Shown piece after piece: positions 26,506 through 35,548 of a DNA stretch of 64,000 nucleotides (positions are counted from its first letter, which is position 1; each line of letters starts with the position of its first letter). The position numbers and the translations under genes are program-made. The notes under the pieces were generated by a model, which made no database searches, had not been told where the DNA came from, and saw only the letters and a list, made by a program, of their open reading frames with translations. Source of the stretch: Candidatus Epulonipiscium sp. (GTDB lineage Bacteria > Bacillota_A > Clostridia > Lachnospirales > Cellulosilyticaceae); NCBI GenBank assembly GCA_012841565.1, contig DUUM01000016.1, positions 13,273-77,272 on the forward strand, read 5' to 3'.

Positions 26506-27240
26506 ATGAATATAAATAATGATTTAACGATAACCTTGTTTAATCATAGGGAGAACGATTTCCTTCATTCTTCCTATGATAAAGAATTGAATTTTTATGC
26601 TGCAGTACAATCAGGAAATCTTGAAGCAGTATCTCAATATATGACTCCCTTAACCAGTGAAGGATTAGGAAAACTATCGAGTCACCCTATCCGTAATCTT
26701 CAATATCATTTAGTTGTTACCATAGCACTTCTCACTAGATTTTGTATGGAAGGTGGTCTTAATCAAGAAACAGCTTATAGCTTAAGTGATTTGTTTATTC
26801 AAAGGGCAGATACATGTACAAGCATAAAAGAAATTACCAATCTACACCGTAATGTGATCTTTGAATATACAAAAAAAATGGGAGAGCTTGTTAAGAATAA
26901 GCTGATATCAAAACCAGTTGTTATTTGCCTTGACTATATTTATAAAAATTATCATAATACAATTACTTTAAAGGAGCTAGCTTCTCATGTTAACCTGAAT
27001 CCAACCTATTTATCCTCATTATTTAAGAGGGAAATGGACATACCATTAGGGAAATATATACAAATTAAAAAAGTAGAAGCTATAATGAACATGCTTAAAT
27101 ACTCTGATCTTCCTTATACGGACATCAGTAATTATTTTAGCTATAGTTCCCACAGTCACTTCATTGCTACCTTTAAAAAATATACAGGAATGACTCCAAG
27201 GCAATACCGTAATAAGTATTACTGTTCCAATTGGAAATGA
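26506..27240 (+). CDS. AraC family transcriptional regulator (short form)
   Basis: The protein has about 244 residues. The N-terminal ~140-residue helical domain is of unknown ligand, with the HPIRNLQYHLVVTIALLTRF block common in clostridial sugar-locus regulators. The C-terminal double helix-turn-helix reads LKELASHVNLNPTYLSSLFKRE and YTDISNYFSYSSHSHFIATFKK, followed by TGMTPRQYRN. AAGGGGG lies just before the ATG at 26506; an in-frame ATG at 26479 lacks a ribosome site. It is divergent from the binding-protein operon and sits between the two operon copies, so it is the nearest candidate to control copy A. Confidence 0.88.
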   Translation: MNINNDLTITLFNHRENDFLHSSYDKELNFYAAVQSGNLEAVSQYMTPLTSEGLGKLSSHPIRNLQYHLVVTIALLTRFCMEGGLNQETAYSLSDLFIQRADTCTSIKEITNLHRNVIFEYTKKMGELVKNKLISKPVVICLDYIYKNYHNTITLKELASHVNLNPTYLSSLFKREMDIPLGKYIQIKKVEAIMNMLKYSDLPYTDISNYFSYSSHSHFIATFKKYTGMTPRQYRNKYYCSNWK

Positions 27241-27317
27241 ATTTGACCAATTTATAATCTTAAATTTTAACTCAATCGTTGTTGAGATGATCCCCCTATA
27301 TCTATCATTTCTTAACA

Positions 27318-27359
27318 GATAACTCCCATGACTATATAAATATAATCATGGGAGTTATC
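27318..27359. terminator. bidirectional hairpin terminator
   Basis: GATAACTCCCATGA and its complement form a 14-bp stem with an AT-rich 14-nt loop. It lies between the convergent AraC (+) and GH3 (-) genes. Confidence 0.8.
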
Positions 27360-27395
27360 TGTCTCATCTCAAACTATTCTTTTAAAGTCTTTTAT

Positions 27396-29534
27396 TTAAT
27401 CTTTAATTATAAAATTTCCTATTAAACACCCACTACCCATTAAGTCACAACTTCTATAATCTGGCTGGTGTCCACCAATAAACAAAGTGAACTTACCAGG
27501 TTCTATAACTCTATCCCCTTCATTGTTCACGACACCCATACTTTCAGATGTAATCGTAAAGGTTACAATCTTTTTTTCGCCCGGGTCTAACGACACTCTT
27601 TTAAATCCACAAAGACTATGATTTGCTACTATATATGTTGATTCATTATCCCTAATATAAACTTGTACCACTTCATCTGCTAGTATTTCCCCTGTGTTCT
27701 TTACATTTACACTAATTTCTATATTGTCGCCTACTTTTATTTCCTTTTTATCTATTGTAAAATCAGAGTACTCAAATGACGTATAAGATAAGCCATATCC
27801 AAAAGGATAGAGTGGTGTATCTTTAAAATATCTATAGGTTCTGCCTTCCATAGAGTAGTCTTTAAAATCTGGTAATTGCTCTGCAGATTTATAAAAAGTA
27901 AGTGGAAGCCTGCCTGATGGGCTGTAGTCTCCAAATAAAATTTGTGCTAACGCTTCTCCACCTCTTGAACCACTATACCAATCTTGAATAATAGCCAAGC
28001 AATTCTCATCGGCGTAGGTCAAGTCCATATTACTTCCACTATTAATGACAACAATGGTTGGTGTATTTGTTTGAACTACTGCTTCTAATAATTTTATTTG
28101 AGATGCTGGTAAGGAAAGATCTACTTTATCTCCTGCGGCGTAACTATTGCCTGTGTCTCCTTCTTCCCCTTCTATGGTGCTATCTAAACCTAAGCATAAA
28201 ATAACAACATCACTTAGTTTGGCAATTGTAACTGCTTCACTAATCCGGTCATGAGGTAGTGCTAATGCCTCTACTCTATCTTTATACAAATGAGCACCTT
28301 CAGAGTAAAAGACCCTTGTATCCTCATTGACACTTTGTTGAATACCTTCAAGTATCGTTACATATTTAGATGCTGTACCACTATAATTGCCTTTTAAAAC
28401 CTCTTCACTAGCGGCCGTCGGTCCTATGACTGCTATCTTCTTTAAACGATCTTTATTAAGTGGCAAGATGCCCTCATTTTTCAATAGTACCTTTGAATTT
28501 CGGCTTGCCTTTAAAGAAAGATCATTATGTTTTTTACAATCATTGATTTCATATGGAATTTGATTGTATTCACAATCCTCATCAAACATTCCTAATTTAA
28601 ATCTAGTGGTCAGTAACCTTATGGCAGATGTTCTAATATCTTCTTCAGTGATTAAACCTTCTTGTAAAGCCTGTAATATGTGTAAATATACATTCCCACA
28701 GTTAAGATCACATCCGCTTTTTAGAGCAAGAGCTGCTGACTCCAAGTGATTTGAGGTTACAAAGTGATGGGTATGAAAATCTCTAATTGCCCAACAATCT
28801 GATACGACATGCCCTTTAAACTTCCACTGGTCTCTTAAGATATCTTGTAACAATGTTGGGCTTCCACAACAAGGCTCTCCATTGGTTCTATTGTAGGCTC
28901 CCATAACTGCTTCTACATTTGCCTCCTTGACACATGCCTCAAATGCCGGCAAATAAGTATCCCATAAATCTCTTTGTGAAACCTCTGCATTAAAACTATG
29001 GCGCTCATTTTCCGGTCCGCTATGAACGGCATAATGTTTTGCACAAGCTGCTGTCTTCATATATCTTCCATCACCTTGTAGACCTTTAATAAAAGAAACT
29101 CCTAATCGCGCGGTTAGATATGGATCTTCACCATACGTTTCATGGCCCCGCCCCCATCTTGGGTCTCTAAATATATTAACGTTAGGAGACCATAATGTTA
29201 GTCCTTTGTAGATATCCCTATCCCCTGTACTAGACTGAGCATTATACTTAGCCCTGGATTCTGTAGCGATTACATCTGCAATCTCATTAAGTAGCTCTTC
29301 ATCAAACATAGCTGCCAATGCAATGGCTTGGGGAAACATAGTTGCAACCCCTGCTCTAGCAACACCGTGTAATCCTTCATTCCACCAGTTATATCTAGGA
29401 ATGTCTAGTTTTTTAATAGATGGAGAGTCATATTTTAACTGTGTTGCCATTTCTTCTACCGTCATTTTATCAACTAAATTTGTCGCCTTTTCCACGAAGT
29501 AATCATGATTGTCTTTGTAATCCAGTGTTTGCAT
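27396..29534 (-). CDS. GH3 beta-glycosidase, probably beta-xylosidase (operon copy B)
   Basis: The complete 712-residue GH3 has an N-terminal (beta/alpha)8 domain with the nucleophile aspartate in VVSDCWAIRDFH (about 246). The (alpha/beta)6 sandwich has KVLLKNEGILPLNK and GEEGDTGNSYA, and a fibronectin-III-like tail starts at GYGLSYTSFEYSDF. No signal peptide is seen, so the enzyme is cytosolic. The SDCWAI form of the active-site motif is usual in GH3 xylosidase/arabinosidase relatives; with the xylanase nearby, xylo-oligosaccharide hydrolysis is likely. It is the last gene of operon copy B, and a truncated relative survives at 19090-19368. Confidence 0.92.
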   Translation of the reverse strand: MQTLDYKDNHDYFVEKATNLVDKMTVEEMATQLKYDSPSIKKLDIPRYNWWNEGLHGVARAGVATMFPQAIALAAMFDEELLNEIADVIATESRAKYNAQSSTGDRDIYKGLTLWSPNVNIFRDPRWGRGHETYGEDPYLTARLGVSFIKGLQGDGRYMKTAACAKHYAVHSGPENERHSFNAEVSQRDLWDTYLPAFEACVKEANVEAVMGAYNRTNGEPCCGSPTLLQDILRDQWKFKGHVVSDCWAIRDFHTHHFVTSNHLESAALALKSGCDLNCGNVYLHILQALQEGLITEEDIRTSAIRLLTTRFKLGMFDEDCEYNQIPYEINDCKKHNDLSLKASRNSKVLLKNEGILPLNKDRLKKIAVIGPTAASEEVLKGNYSGTASKYVTILEGIQQSVNEDTRVFYSEGAHLYKDRVEALALPHDRISEAVTIAKLSDVVILCLGLDSTIEGEEGDTGNSYAAGDKVDLSLPASQIKLLEAVVQTNTPTIVVINSGSNMDLTYADENCLAIIQDWYSGSRGGEALAQILFGDYSPSGRLPLTFYKSAEQLPDFKDYSMEGRTYRYFKDTPLYPFGYGLSYTSFEYSDFTIDKKEIKVGDNIEISVNVKNTGEILADEVVQVYIRDNESTYIVANHSLCGFKRVSLDPGEKKIVTFTITSESMGVVNNEGDRVIEPGKFTLFIGGHQPDYRSCDLMGSGCLIGNFIIKD

Positions 29535-29574
29535 TTTTGTATCATCTCCTACCTTAAATTAATTAATGAGTTTA

Positions 29575-30159
29575 TTATAATATTGAACCATTGCTCTCTA
29601 TGACTTTTTTATACCAATGACCTGAATCCTTGATAATTCTTTCTTGCGTGTTAAAATCCACAAATACAAGGCCAAATCTATCTTCATAACCGCTATGCCA
29701 TTCAAAATTATCCATAAAAGACCATTGGAAGTATCCTGCAAGTTCAATACCATCACTAGCAGCTCTTTTAAATTCCGCTAGATACCTGTGTAAGAAATCA
29801 ATCCTATTTGGATCATGTACCTTACCATCTAAAGAAACGACATCATGGCAAGATAGGCCATTTTCCGTAATATAAATAGGTGTCTTATAGCGCTCATATA
29901 AAAACCTTGGTCCCCAGTATAGTGCTTCTGGCGTAATAGGCCATCCTAATGCTGTTTTAGGGAAACCTTCATGTCTTTGTATAAATTCTATTTTGCCATC
30001 TTTACCAGCTTTAACTGCCGCACCATTGTATATCTTACCTGGCTCTTTACAAAACATGTCCCAAACAGATAAACCTTTGCCATCACTATACGCAGCACCT
30101 TCTATTTGATAAGAAGAAGTCGCCACTCCCCACGCAAAATCATCTTTAAACGCCATCAT
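29575..30159 (-). pseudogene. GH1 beta-glucosidase with in-frame internal deletion (operon copy B)
   Basis: The frame encodes about 194 residues in place of ~454. The first ~45 residues ([15 protein letters not shown] to GKIYNG) are joined directly to the part corresponding to residues ~305-454 of the intact GH1 (VKAGKDG onward). The reading frame and ribosome site are kept. The lost ~260 residues include the acid/base glutamate and most of the barrel, so it cannot be an active GH1. The retained nucleophile motif YITENG is intact. The join falls at IYNG, which occurs at both deletion ends in copy A. Confidence 0.92.
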
Positions 30160-30179
30160 TACCACTCCTTCTCATTCTT

Positions 30180-30453
30180 TTATAGCTTAAATTTATCTGT
30201 AGCTTTTCTCATTTGTACTGTATGATCGGATAATCTTTTTGCAACATCTTCTACTTCTGAGCTAGATTTAACCAACTCTTCCATAGAACTTGTTATTTCC
30301 TGTGTCGTTGCTGAAATCTCCTGTGAAACATTAGAGATACTCTCAATGTTCATTGTAATATCTTTTTTATCCTCTGCAACTTGATTTGTGTTTTCTGATA
30401 TTTCCTTTATTTTAGGAACCATTTCCATTACTAATTTAGAAATTTCTTTAAAT
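30180..30453 (-). pseudogene. methyl-accepting chemotaxis protein, C-terminal remnant (operon copy B)
   Basis: The last ~85 residues of a chemoreceptor (VPKIKEISENTNQVAEDKKD to the end) align closely, with scattered substitutions, to the C-terminus of the complete receptor at 20794-22938. The sensor, membrane, HAMP and signalling-tip parts are absent. Upstream the sequence changes abruptly, near 30453-30460, into the 3' end of lacI. The deletion also removed the binding-protein and permease genes from this copy. Confidence 0.92.
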
Positions 30454-30463
30454 GAAACATTAC

Positions 30464-31477
30464 TTAAATCAGTTTTTTAACTGATTTTCCTTCTAATAAT
30501 TTAGAAGGAACGTAAATAATTTCTTCTTTACCATTATCTTCTATAAGACTCACAATCTTTTGTGCTGCTCTTTTTCCAATAGTAACCGTATCTTGCTTAA
30601 TCGTTGATAACCTCGGTGTCATAACTTGAGAAATTTCTATACCATCAAATCCCATAATGGAAATATCCTCTGGAATTGTTTTATTTAACTTGCTAACAGC
30701 ACGATAGGCTGCTAATGCTGCATAATCATCCGGTAATATTATAGCTGTCGGCCCATTTTCCATGGTTAGCAATTGTTTAACCGATTCATATGTAGGTTTC
30801 CACGTATAATATTCTCCTTCTACAACCCATTTTTCCTGAACGTCAATATTAGCTTCTTCCATTGCATCATAGAAAGCTTGTATTCTTTTTTTTGTAACAC
30901 CTGTACTTCCCTTTTGACCATGTATAAATGCAATATCTTTGTGGCCATTTTCAATTAAGTAATTAACAGCTTGCTTCATTCCTTCATAATTCTTAGATAT
31001 AATACTTGATTTCCCTTTTGTATCCTTGTCAATCGATACTGTGGGAATATCACTACTTAGGAGCTCTTGAACTTGAGGGGCATTAAAATCAATACAGGCT
31101 AATATAACACCATCAACCCCCCTATATCTACAATGCTCTAGAAAACTAGCATCCTTTTGCCCAGCAAAACCTGAAGATATAAACGTAATATCATAACCTA
31201 GTTTTTCAAGTTCCGATCTAATGCTTTCTAATATAGCTGCAAAAAAAGCATGTGTAAGTCCGCTATTTGCCTCATCTACCAGTAAGATTCCTATATTATA
31301 ACTCCGTTTGGTACTTAATGATCTAGCGTGTGAATTTGGTAAGTATCCCATTTCAACTGCTAATTGTCTAATTCTTATCTTTGTTTTTTCTGAAATATCA
31401 CTATGATCATTTAAAGATTTACTAACTGTCGCTGCACTTACGTTACCTTCTTTAGCAATATCATATATAGTTATCAT
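30464..31477 (-). CDS. LacI family transcriptional regulator (operon copy B)
   Basis: The 337-residue repressor has an N-terminal helix-turn-helix (TIYDIAKEGNVSAATVSKSL), a hinge SHARSLSTKRS and a periplasmic-binding-protein-like effector domain (NIGILLVDEANSG through MGFDGIEISQVMTPRLSTI). It likely binds a xylo- or gluco-oligosaccharide. The ATG follows AAAGGTGATG. Two identical 18-bp candidate operators with an AACCGGTT core lie 48 and 115 bp upstream, indicating autoregulation and control of the genes behind it. It now directly precedes a chemoreceptor scrap because the transporter genes of this copy are deleted. Confidence 0.92.
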   Translation of the reverse strand: MITIYDIAKEGNVSAATVSKSLNDHSDISEKTKIRIRQLAVEMGYLPNSHARSLSTKRSYNIGILLVDEANSGLTHAFFAAILESIRSELEKLGYDITFISSGFAGQKDASFLEHCRYRGVDGVILACIDFNAPQVQELLSSDIPTVSIDKDTKGKSSIISKNYEGMKQAVNYLIENGHKDIAFIHGQKGSTGVTKKRIQAFYDAMEEANIDVQEKWVVEGEYYTWKPTYESVKQLLTMENGPTAIILPDDYAALAAYRAVSKLNKTIPEDISIMGFDGIEISQVMTPRLSTIKQDTVTIGKRAAQKIVSLIEDNGKEEIIYVPSKLLEGKSVKKLI

Positions 31478-31524
31478 TAATGCATCACCTTTTCATCTCA
31501 ATTGCGTCATAATAAGACAGGTTT

Positions 31525-31542
31525 ACTTAACCGGTTTCGCTA
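31525..31542. promoter_or_regulatory. candidate LacI-family operator, proximal copy
   Basis: ACTTAACCGGTTTCGCTA contains the palindrome AAACCGGTT with a central CG, typical of LacI/GalR operators. It lies 48 bp before the lacI start. Confidence 0.75.
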
Positions 31543-31591
31543 ATTGCTAAAAAATAAACGCTTATCCAGTCCTTTGCCACCAAAAATAAAT

Positions 31592-31609
31592 ACTTAACCG
31601 GTTTCGCTA
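31592..31609. promoter_or_regulatory. candidate LacI-family operator, distal copy
   Basis: An identical copy of the 18-bp proximal site, displaced by 67 bp. Two equal sites suggest binding by a tetramer or two dimers with looping. The remainder of the 314-bp gap 31478-31791 contains no gene that I recognise. Confidence 0.75.
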
Positions 31610-31791
31610 TCTCTTAATAAGAATTTAACACAATGATTTACATAAGTCAATGCTTTTATTATATTTTATTTTGTTTTTTTACTAGTTTAACACTGTTAAT
31701 AGGGATAGTTATAGTCATATTAACCATAACCCCCCTTTACTAGTAAGGCAAAATTAACTTAATGCTTTTATTTGTTTACCTTAAATCATTA

Positions 31792-32595
31792 CTATAGATC
31801 AATTATCTCCAAATCATTAGGCACATATATCCTGCCACTATAAACTTCTTGCCCTTCTAATATATATCTTTCTTTTCGGGTCCCTAGATTTTTATCTTCC
31901 GTGTGATACAAGATAACAGATTTAGCATTTAAATCACTCGCATTTTGGCAAGCATCTTTAGCTGTTGCATGATGTTTGTCATAAGGCTTAAATATATCAC
32001 GTTCCTCATACAAACAAAAAGCCTCGTGCAGTAAATAATCAACGTCTAAACTATAGGCTCTAACCGCATCACTATAAGGCTCATCTCCTAAGAATGTAAG
32101 GGTTTTACCATTTAACAATGTTGTTTTAAATCCAAATTGTAAATCCTTAGTACTTTCTATATCAAAAAACGTAAAAGATCTGCCTAAAATCTCTAATTCA
32201 TCTTTGTTGTTAATATCATGAAAAATAATCTTAGAATCAAATAGTTTTAAAAACTTTCCCTGAAGGACATATGACGAAATCACTTTTATTGCCTCTAGTG
32301 AACTCTCATGGGCATAGATATTTAAATTTCCACTATATTTATTATTGAGCATAGACTGAGCAGCGGCCCTAATGACCCATATAACCCCTAGTATATGATC
32401 ATTATGGTTGTGCGAAATAAAAACATGATGTATTTGATTGATATTAATCTTTGATTTTTCTAGCTGAGTTAAAATCGTGTTACCACCCCCAGCATCAATT
32501 AAAAAATGTTCCTTGTCGTCTGATATAGTAAAGCAAGTATTGTAGCACTTGGTTACCATAGCGTTTCCTGTTCCTAGTATTGTTAGTTTCTCCAT
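31792..32595 (-). CDS. MBL-fold metallohydrolase (RNase Z-like)
   Basis: The 267-residue metallo-beta-lactamase-fold protein has the zinc motif SHNHNDHILG (HxHxDH, about residues 60-65), the aspartate in FLGDEPYSD and late histidines in LLHEAFC, KHHATAKDA and ILYHTED. The layout is that of the RNase Z/arylsulfatase-type group, but the flexible exosite arm of RNase Z is not evident, so the substrate is open. The ATG follows AGGAGG. Its upstream neighbour ends in a terminator, so it is transcribed alone. Confidence 0.85.
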   Translation of the reverse strand: MEKLTILGTGNAMVTKCYNTCFTISDDKEHFLIDAGGGNTILTQLEKSKININQIHHVFISHNHNDHILGVIWVIRAAAQSMLNNKYSGNLNIYAHESSLEAIKVISSYVLQGKFLKLFDSKIIFHDINNKDELEILGRSFTFFDIESTKDLQFGFKTTLLNGKTLTFLGDEPYSDAVRAYSLDVDYLLHEAFCLYEERDIFKPYDKHHATAKDACQNASDLNAKSVILYHTEDKNLGTRKERYILEGQEVYSGRIYVPNDLEIIDL

Positions 32596-32624
32596 AGTTT
32601 TTCCTCCTATTTATTTGAGAAATA

Positions 32625-32656
32625 AAGCTTCAGGTATATTAAAACACCTGAAGCTT
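32625..32656 (-). terminator. terminator of the sugar-acid cluster
   Basis: AAGCTTCAGGT/ACCTGAAGCTT forms an 11-bp stem with a 10-nt loop, followed on the minus strand by TATTTCT. It is 28 bp beyond the last gene of the cluster. Confidence 0.8.
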
Positions 32657-32683
32657 GAGTTTAATTTTATAAGTATTATTATA

Positions 32684-33643
32684 CTATTTATTAACTATAT
32701 TTTGTGGGTTTCCAGCAATAAATTTTTCAAGATTATCGACTGCTATATCCATCAATCTGCTTCTTGATGCTGTTGGTGCCCATGCAATATGAGGTGTAAT
32801 AATGCAGTTTTTAGCGCTCATTAGTGGGTTGTCCATTGTTGGTGGCTCTACTGATAATACATCCAGTGCTGCCCCTGCTACTTTCCCAGCGTTTAGTGCA
32901 TCTGCTAAATCTTGTTCTACAATTAATGGTCCTCTTGATGTATTAATAATCATAACGCCATCTTTCATTTTAGCAATACTGTCTTTGTTAACAATACCTT
33001 GTGTACTTTCAAATAGAGGACAATGTAAGCTAATAACATCTGACTCAGCCAGCAATTCATCAAGTGTAACATATCTTGTTGTGTCACTTTCAAGTGCTTT
33101 ATTTGGATACTCATCATAGGCTAAAATAGTCATTCCTAGGGCCTCAGCGATTCTAGCAAAATTTTGCCCAATACGGCCAAACCCAATAAGTCCTAGATTT
33201 TTTCCTGCCAGTTCTATAAGAGGATGATTCCAGAAACACCAATCAATATTATTAGTCCATCCACCACTACGAACCTCATCACTATGCTCTCCTACATGAT
33301 GACACATTTCAAGCATTAATGCTGTTGCCATTTGTGCAACCGCTGTTGTTCCGTATGTTGGGATGTTTGCCACAACAATACCAAGTTCTTTTGCTGCATC
33401 TATATCAACTACGTTGTAACCTGTGGCTAGTACACCAATATATTTAAGGTCTGTAGCTCCTGCTAATGTTTCTTTTGTAAGAGGTGTTTTATTTGTAAAA
33501 ACAGCCTCAGCACCTTTAATTCTTTCACTAATTTTATCTGTTGCCGTTCTATCATATACCGTTAAATCCCCAAGTTTTTCAAGTCCGTCCCATGTTAAGT
33601 CTCCTGGGTTTAATGTGTATCCATCTAATACTATTATTTTCAT
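32684..33643 (-). CDS. D-2-hydroxyacid dehydrogenase (glycerate dehydrogenase/hydroxypyruvate reductase-like)
   Basis: The 319-residue NAD-dependent enzyme has the nucleotide motif GLIGFGRIGQ (about 150). The catalytic triad is Arg in NTSRGPL, Glu in LDVLSVEPP and His in ITPHIAW. The N-terminus MKIIVLDGYTLNPGDL and the GATDLKYIGVLATGYNVVD block resemble glycerate dehydrogenases, which interconvert hydroxypyruvate and D-glycerate. In this cluster it could feed D-glycerate to the glycerate kinase. It is the last gene before the cluster terminator; its ATG has an AGGAGG site. A second dehydrogenase of the same superfamily is at 39277-40251. Confidence 0.88.
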   Translation of the reverse strand: MKIIVLDGYTLNPGDLTWDGLEKLGDLTVYDRTATDKISERIKGAEAVFTNKTPLTKETLAGATDLKYIGVLATGYNVVDIDAAKELGIVVANIPTYGTTAVAQMATALMLEMCHHVGEHSDEVRSGGWTNNIDWCFWNHPLIELAGKNLGLIGFGRIGQNFARIAEALGMTILAYDEYPNKALESDTTRYVTLDELLAESDVISLHCPLFESTQGIVNKDSIAKMKDGVMIINTSRGPLIVEQDLADALNAGKVAGAALDVLSVEPPTMDNPLMSAKNCIITPHIAWAPTASRSRLMDIAVDNLEKFIAGNPQNIVNK

Positions 33644-33656
33644 ATTAAGTTGCCTC

Positions 33657-34568
33657 CTATACTCTCGCCCATGCTAAGTTTAATGTTCTCTTTGCATTTG
33701 CAATAACTGCATCTGGATCTTCATCTTCAAAAGGTTTTACTTCAAAACTAAGGATTGGACGTCTTTCTTCACTAAGATATCCAATGTCCATCAGGACTTT
33801 TAAATATTCAACTAACTCGTCTACATCATTTTCCCCACCTGGGAATCCAAAACGCGGGTGGGAATCTCCGTACCCTGGTTGTGATGGATCTTGAATAACG
33901 CAGTTGCCCATATGAGCATGAACGATATAATCTTTGATTGGTAAAATTGCCTCTTCTACTGTTTCTCTAAGCATAGGAATATGGCTAAGGTCTACCATAA
34001 GGCCAAAACTCTCATATTCTTCTCTTACTTCTTCAACATAACGTTTTGCAAGGTCTACTGGCCCTATCAAAGATCTTTTATCCATATCATAATCAAATAC
34101 TTCTAAAATCACTGGTATATCACCTTTTGATTGTGAGTATGCACATAATTCTTTGGTTGATTTCACAAGTGCTTGGTAAGATTCCTCTTTAGTTTCCTCT
34201 TCATAATTTCCACTTAAGAAAGCAAATCCTTTAGCACCTAGTTCGTAAGCTTGATCAATACCATTTTTTAATTTTGCAACAGCTTGCGCTCTACCTGCTT
34301 CATCAAGGTTATTAATATTAAGCCCATTTGTTAAAAGCATAGGTTGTCCACCAAATGCGATATCAAGGTTAGCTGTATCAATGAGTTTCTTAACCTTTTT
34401 GCGTACAGCGTCATCTACAATGTTAGTCAGTTCTATAGCAGTAAAATAATCGTCTAATGCAATTTTTTTAACCGTTTCTAATATTGGGCCTTCGCCTTTC
34501 ATTGTTTCTGGGTAAGCCATAAAATGAATAAGTCCTACTTTCATATACTTGTGCATTGATTCTATCAT
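33657..34568 (-). CDS. xylose-isomerase-like TIM-barrel protein (sugar isomerase/epimerase family)
   Basis: The 303-residue protein has an AP-endonuclease-2/xylose-isomerase-like barrel. Metal-site candidates are the acids and histidines in PVILEVFDYD, MVDLSHIPM, VHAHMGNC and LSFEVKPF. A loop GDSHPRFGFPGG is shared in form (G-x-x-HPxFG) with the protein at 40272-41213, so these two are cluster paralogs. Family members isomerise, epimerise or decarboxylate keto-sugars and keto-acids; the exact reaction is unknown. It starts with GGAGGAG 41 bp after the transketolase C subunit gene. Confidence 0.82.
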   Translation of the reverse strand: MIESMHKYMKVGLIHFMAYPETMKGEGPILETVKKIALDDYFTAIELTNIVDDAVRKKVKKLIDTANLDIAFGGQPMLLTNGLNINNLDEAGRAQAVAKLKNGIDQAYELGAKGFAFLSGNYEEETKEESYQALVKSTKELCAYSQSKGDIPVILEVFDYDMDKRSLIGPVDLAKRYVEEVREEYESFGLMVDLSHIPMLRETVEEAILPIKDYIVHAHMGNCVIQDPSQPGYGDSHPRFGFPGGENDVDELVEYLKVLMDIGYLSEERRPILSFEVKPFEDEDPDAVIANAKRTLNLAWARV

Positions 34569-34609
34569 GCTATCTCCTCCAACTTATATTAATTTGTATT
34601 TTATTAAAA

Positions 34610-35548
34610 TTATTTACGACCCATTACCTTTTTAACTTTTTCTACAATGTGTCTTGCTTGTAGTCCGTATTTGTCTAGTAACTGCTCGTAGTCTCCTGAT
34701 TCTGTAAATGAATCTTGTACGGCAATAAACTCTTGTGGTACCGGTTTATTTGCAACTAATACTTCCGCTACAGCACTTCCAAGTCCACCATGAATATTAT
34801 GCTCTTCTGCCGTAACAATTGCACCCGTTTCTTCTGCACACTTAATTATTAAGTCCTTGTCGATTGGTTTAATGGTATGGATGTTAATGACTCTTGCATT
34901 TATATTGTCTGCCTTAAGAATCTTTTTAGCTTCTAAAGCTTTATGAACCATATAACCTGTAGCAATAATCGTAACATCTGTACCATCTGCTACCGTAACT
35001 CCTTTACCAATTTCAAATGTGTAATCTTCATCAAAGATATATGGCATTTCTGCTCTACTTAATCTTAGATAGACAGGACCATTATAGGCTACTGCTGCTT
35101 CTACTGCTTTTTCTGTTTCAATTGCATCGCATACAGAAATAACGGTCATGTTTGGCATAGATCTCATAAAAGATATATCTTCAAGTGCATGATGAGTTGC
35201 CCCGTCATATGAATCCGATAATCCTGCATAAGCACCTGCTAATTTAACATTGAGGCTAGCATAACAAATATTACTTCTAATAGGATCTGCTGCCCTTAAC
35301 ATTAAAAATGCTGCAAATGTATTTACAAATGGTATTTTCCCTGTTGTAGATAGTCCACCTGCCATAGATGTCATACCAGCTTCTGCAATCCCAACATTAA
35401 AGAAACGCTCTGGATATGCTGCGCCAAACAAACCACTCTTTGTAGAGCCGGAAACGTCTGCATCAAGTACAACAATATTCTTATTATCTTTTCCTAATTT
35501 AACTAGTGTCTCACCATAAGCATCTCTGATTGCTTTTTTATTTGCCAT
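34610..35548 (-). CDS. transketolase, C-terminal subunit
   Basis: The 312-residue protein corresponds to the pyrimidine-binding and C-terminal domains of transketolase. FFNVGIAEAGMTSMAGGL carries the glutamate that activates thiamine diphosphate. It continues with GATHHALEDISFMRSMPNM and a C-terminal half with GGLGSAVAEVL. It works with the N-terminal subunit encoded immediately upstream. The ATG at 35548 overlaps that gene by 11 bp; a GTG at 35557 is a less likely start because GGGGTG would then lie inside it. Split transketolases transfer C2 units from ketose phosphates or hydroxypyruvate to aldoses; here the donor is probably pathway-specific. Confidence 0.9.
   Translation of the reverse strand: MANKKAIRDAYGETLVKLGKDNKNIVVLDADVSGSTKSGLFGAAYPERFFNVGIAEAGMTSMAGGLSTTGKIPFVNTFAAFLMLRAADPIRSNICYASLNVKLAGAYAGLSDSYDGATHHALEDISFMRSMPNMTVISVCDAIETEKAVEAAVAYNGPVYLRLSRAEMPYIFDEDYTFEIGKGVTVADGTDVTIIATGYMVHKALEAKKILKADNINARVINIHTIKPIDKDLIIKCAEETGAIVTAEEHNIHGGLGSAVAEVLVANKPVPQEFIAVQDSFTESGDYEQLLDKYGLQARHIVEKVKKVMGRK

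Noticed and set aside
19034..31500. Mobile element as cause of the operon duplication
   Set aside because: No transposase, integrase or terminal inverted repeats were seen at or between the copies; unequal recombination needs no element.
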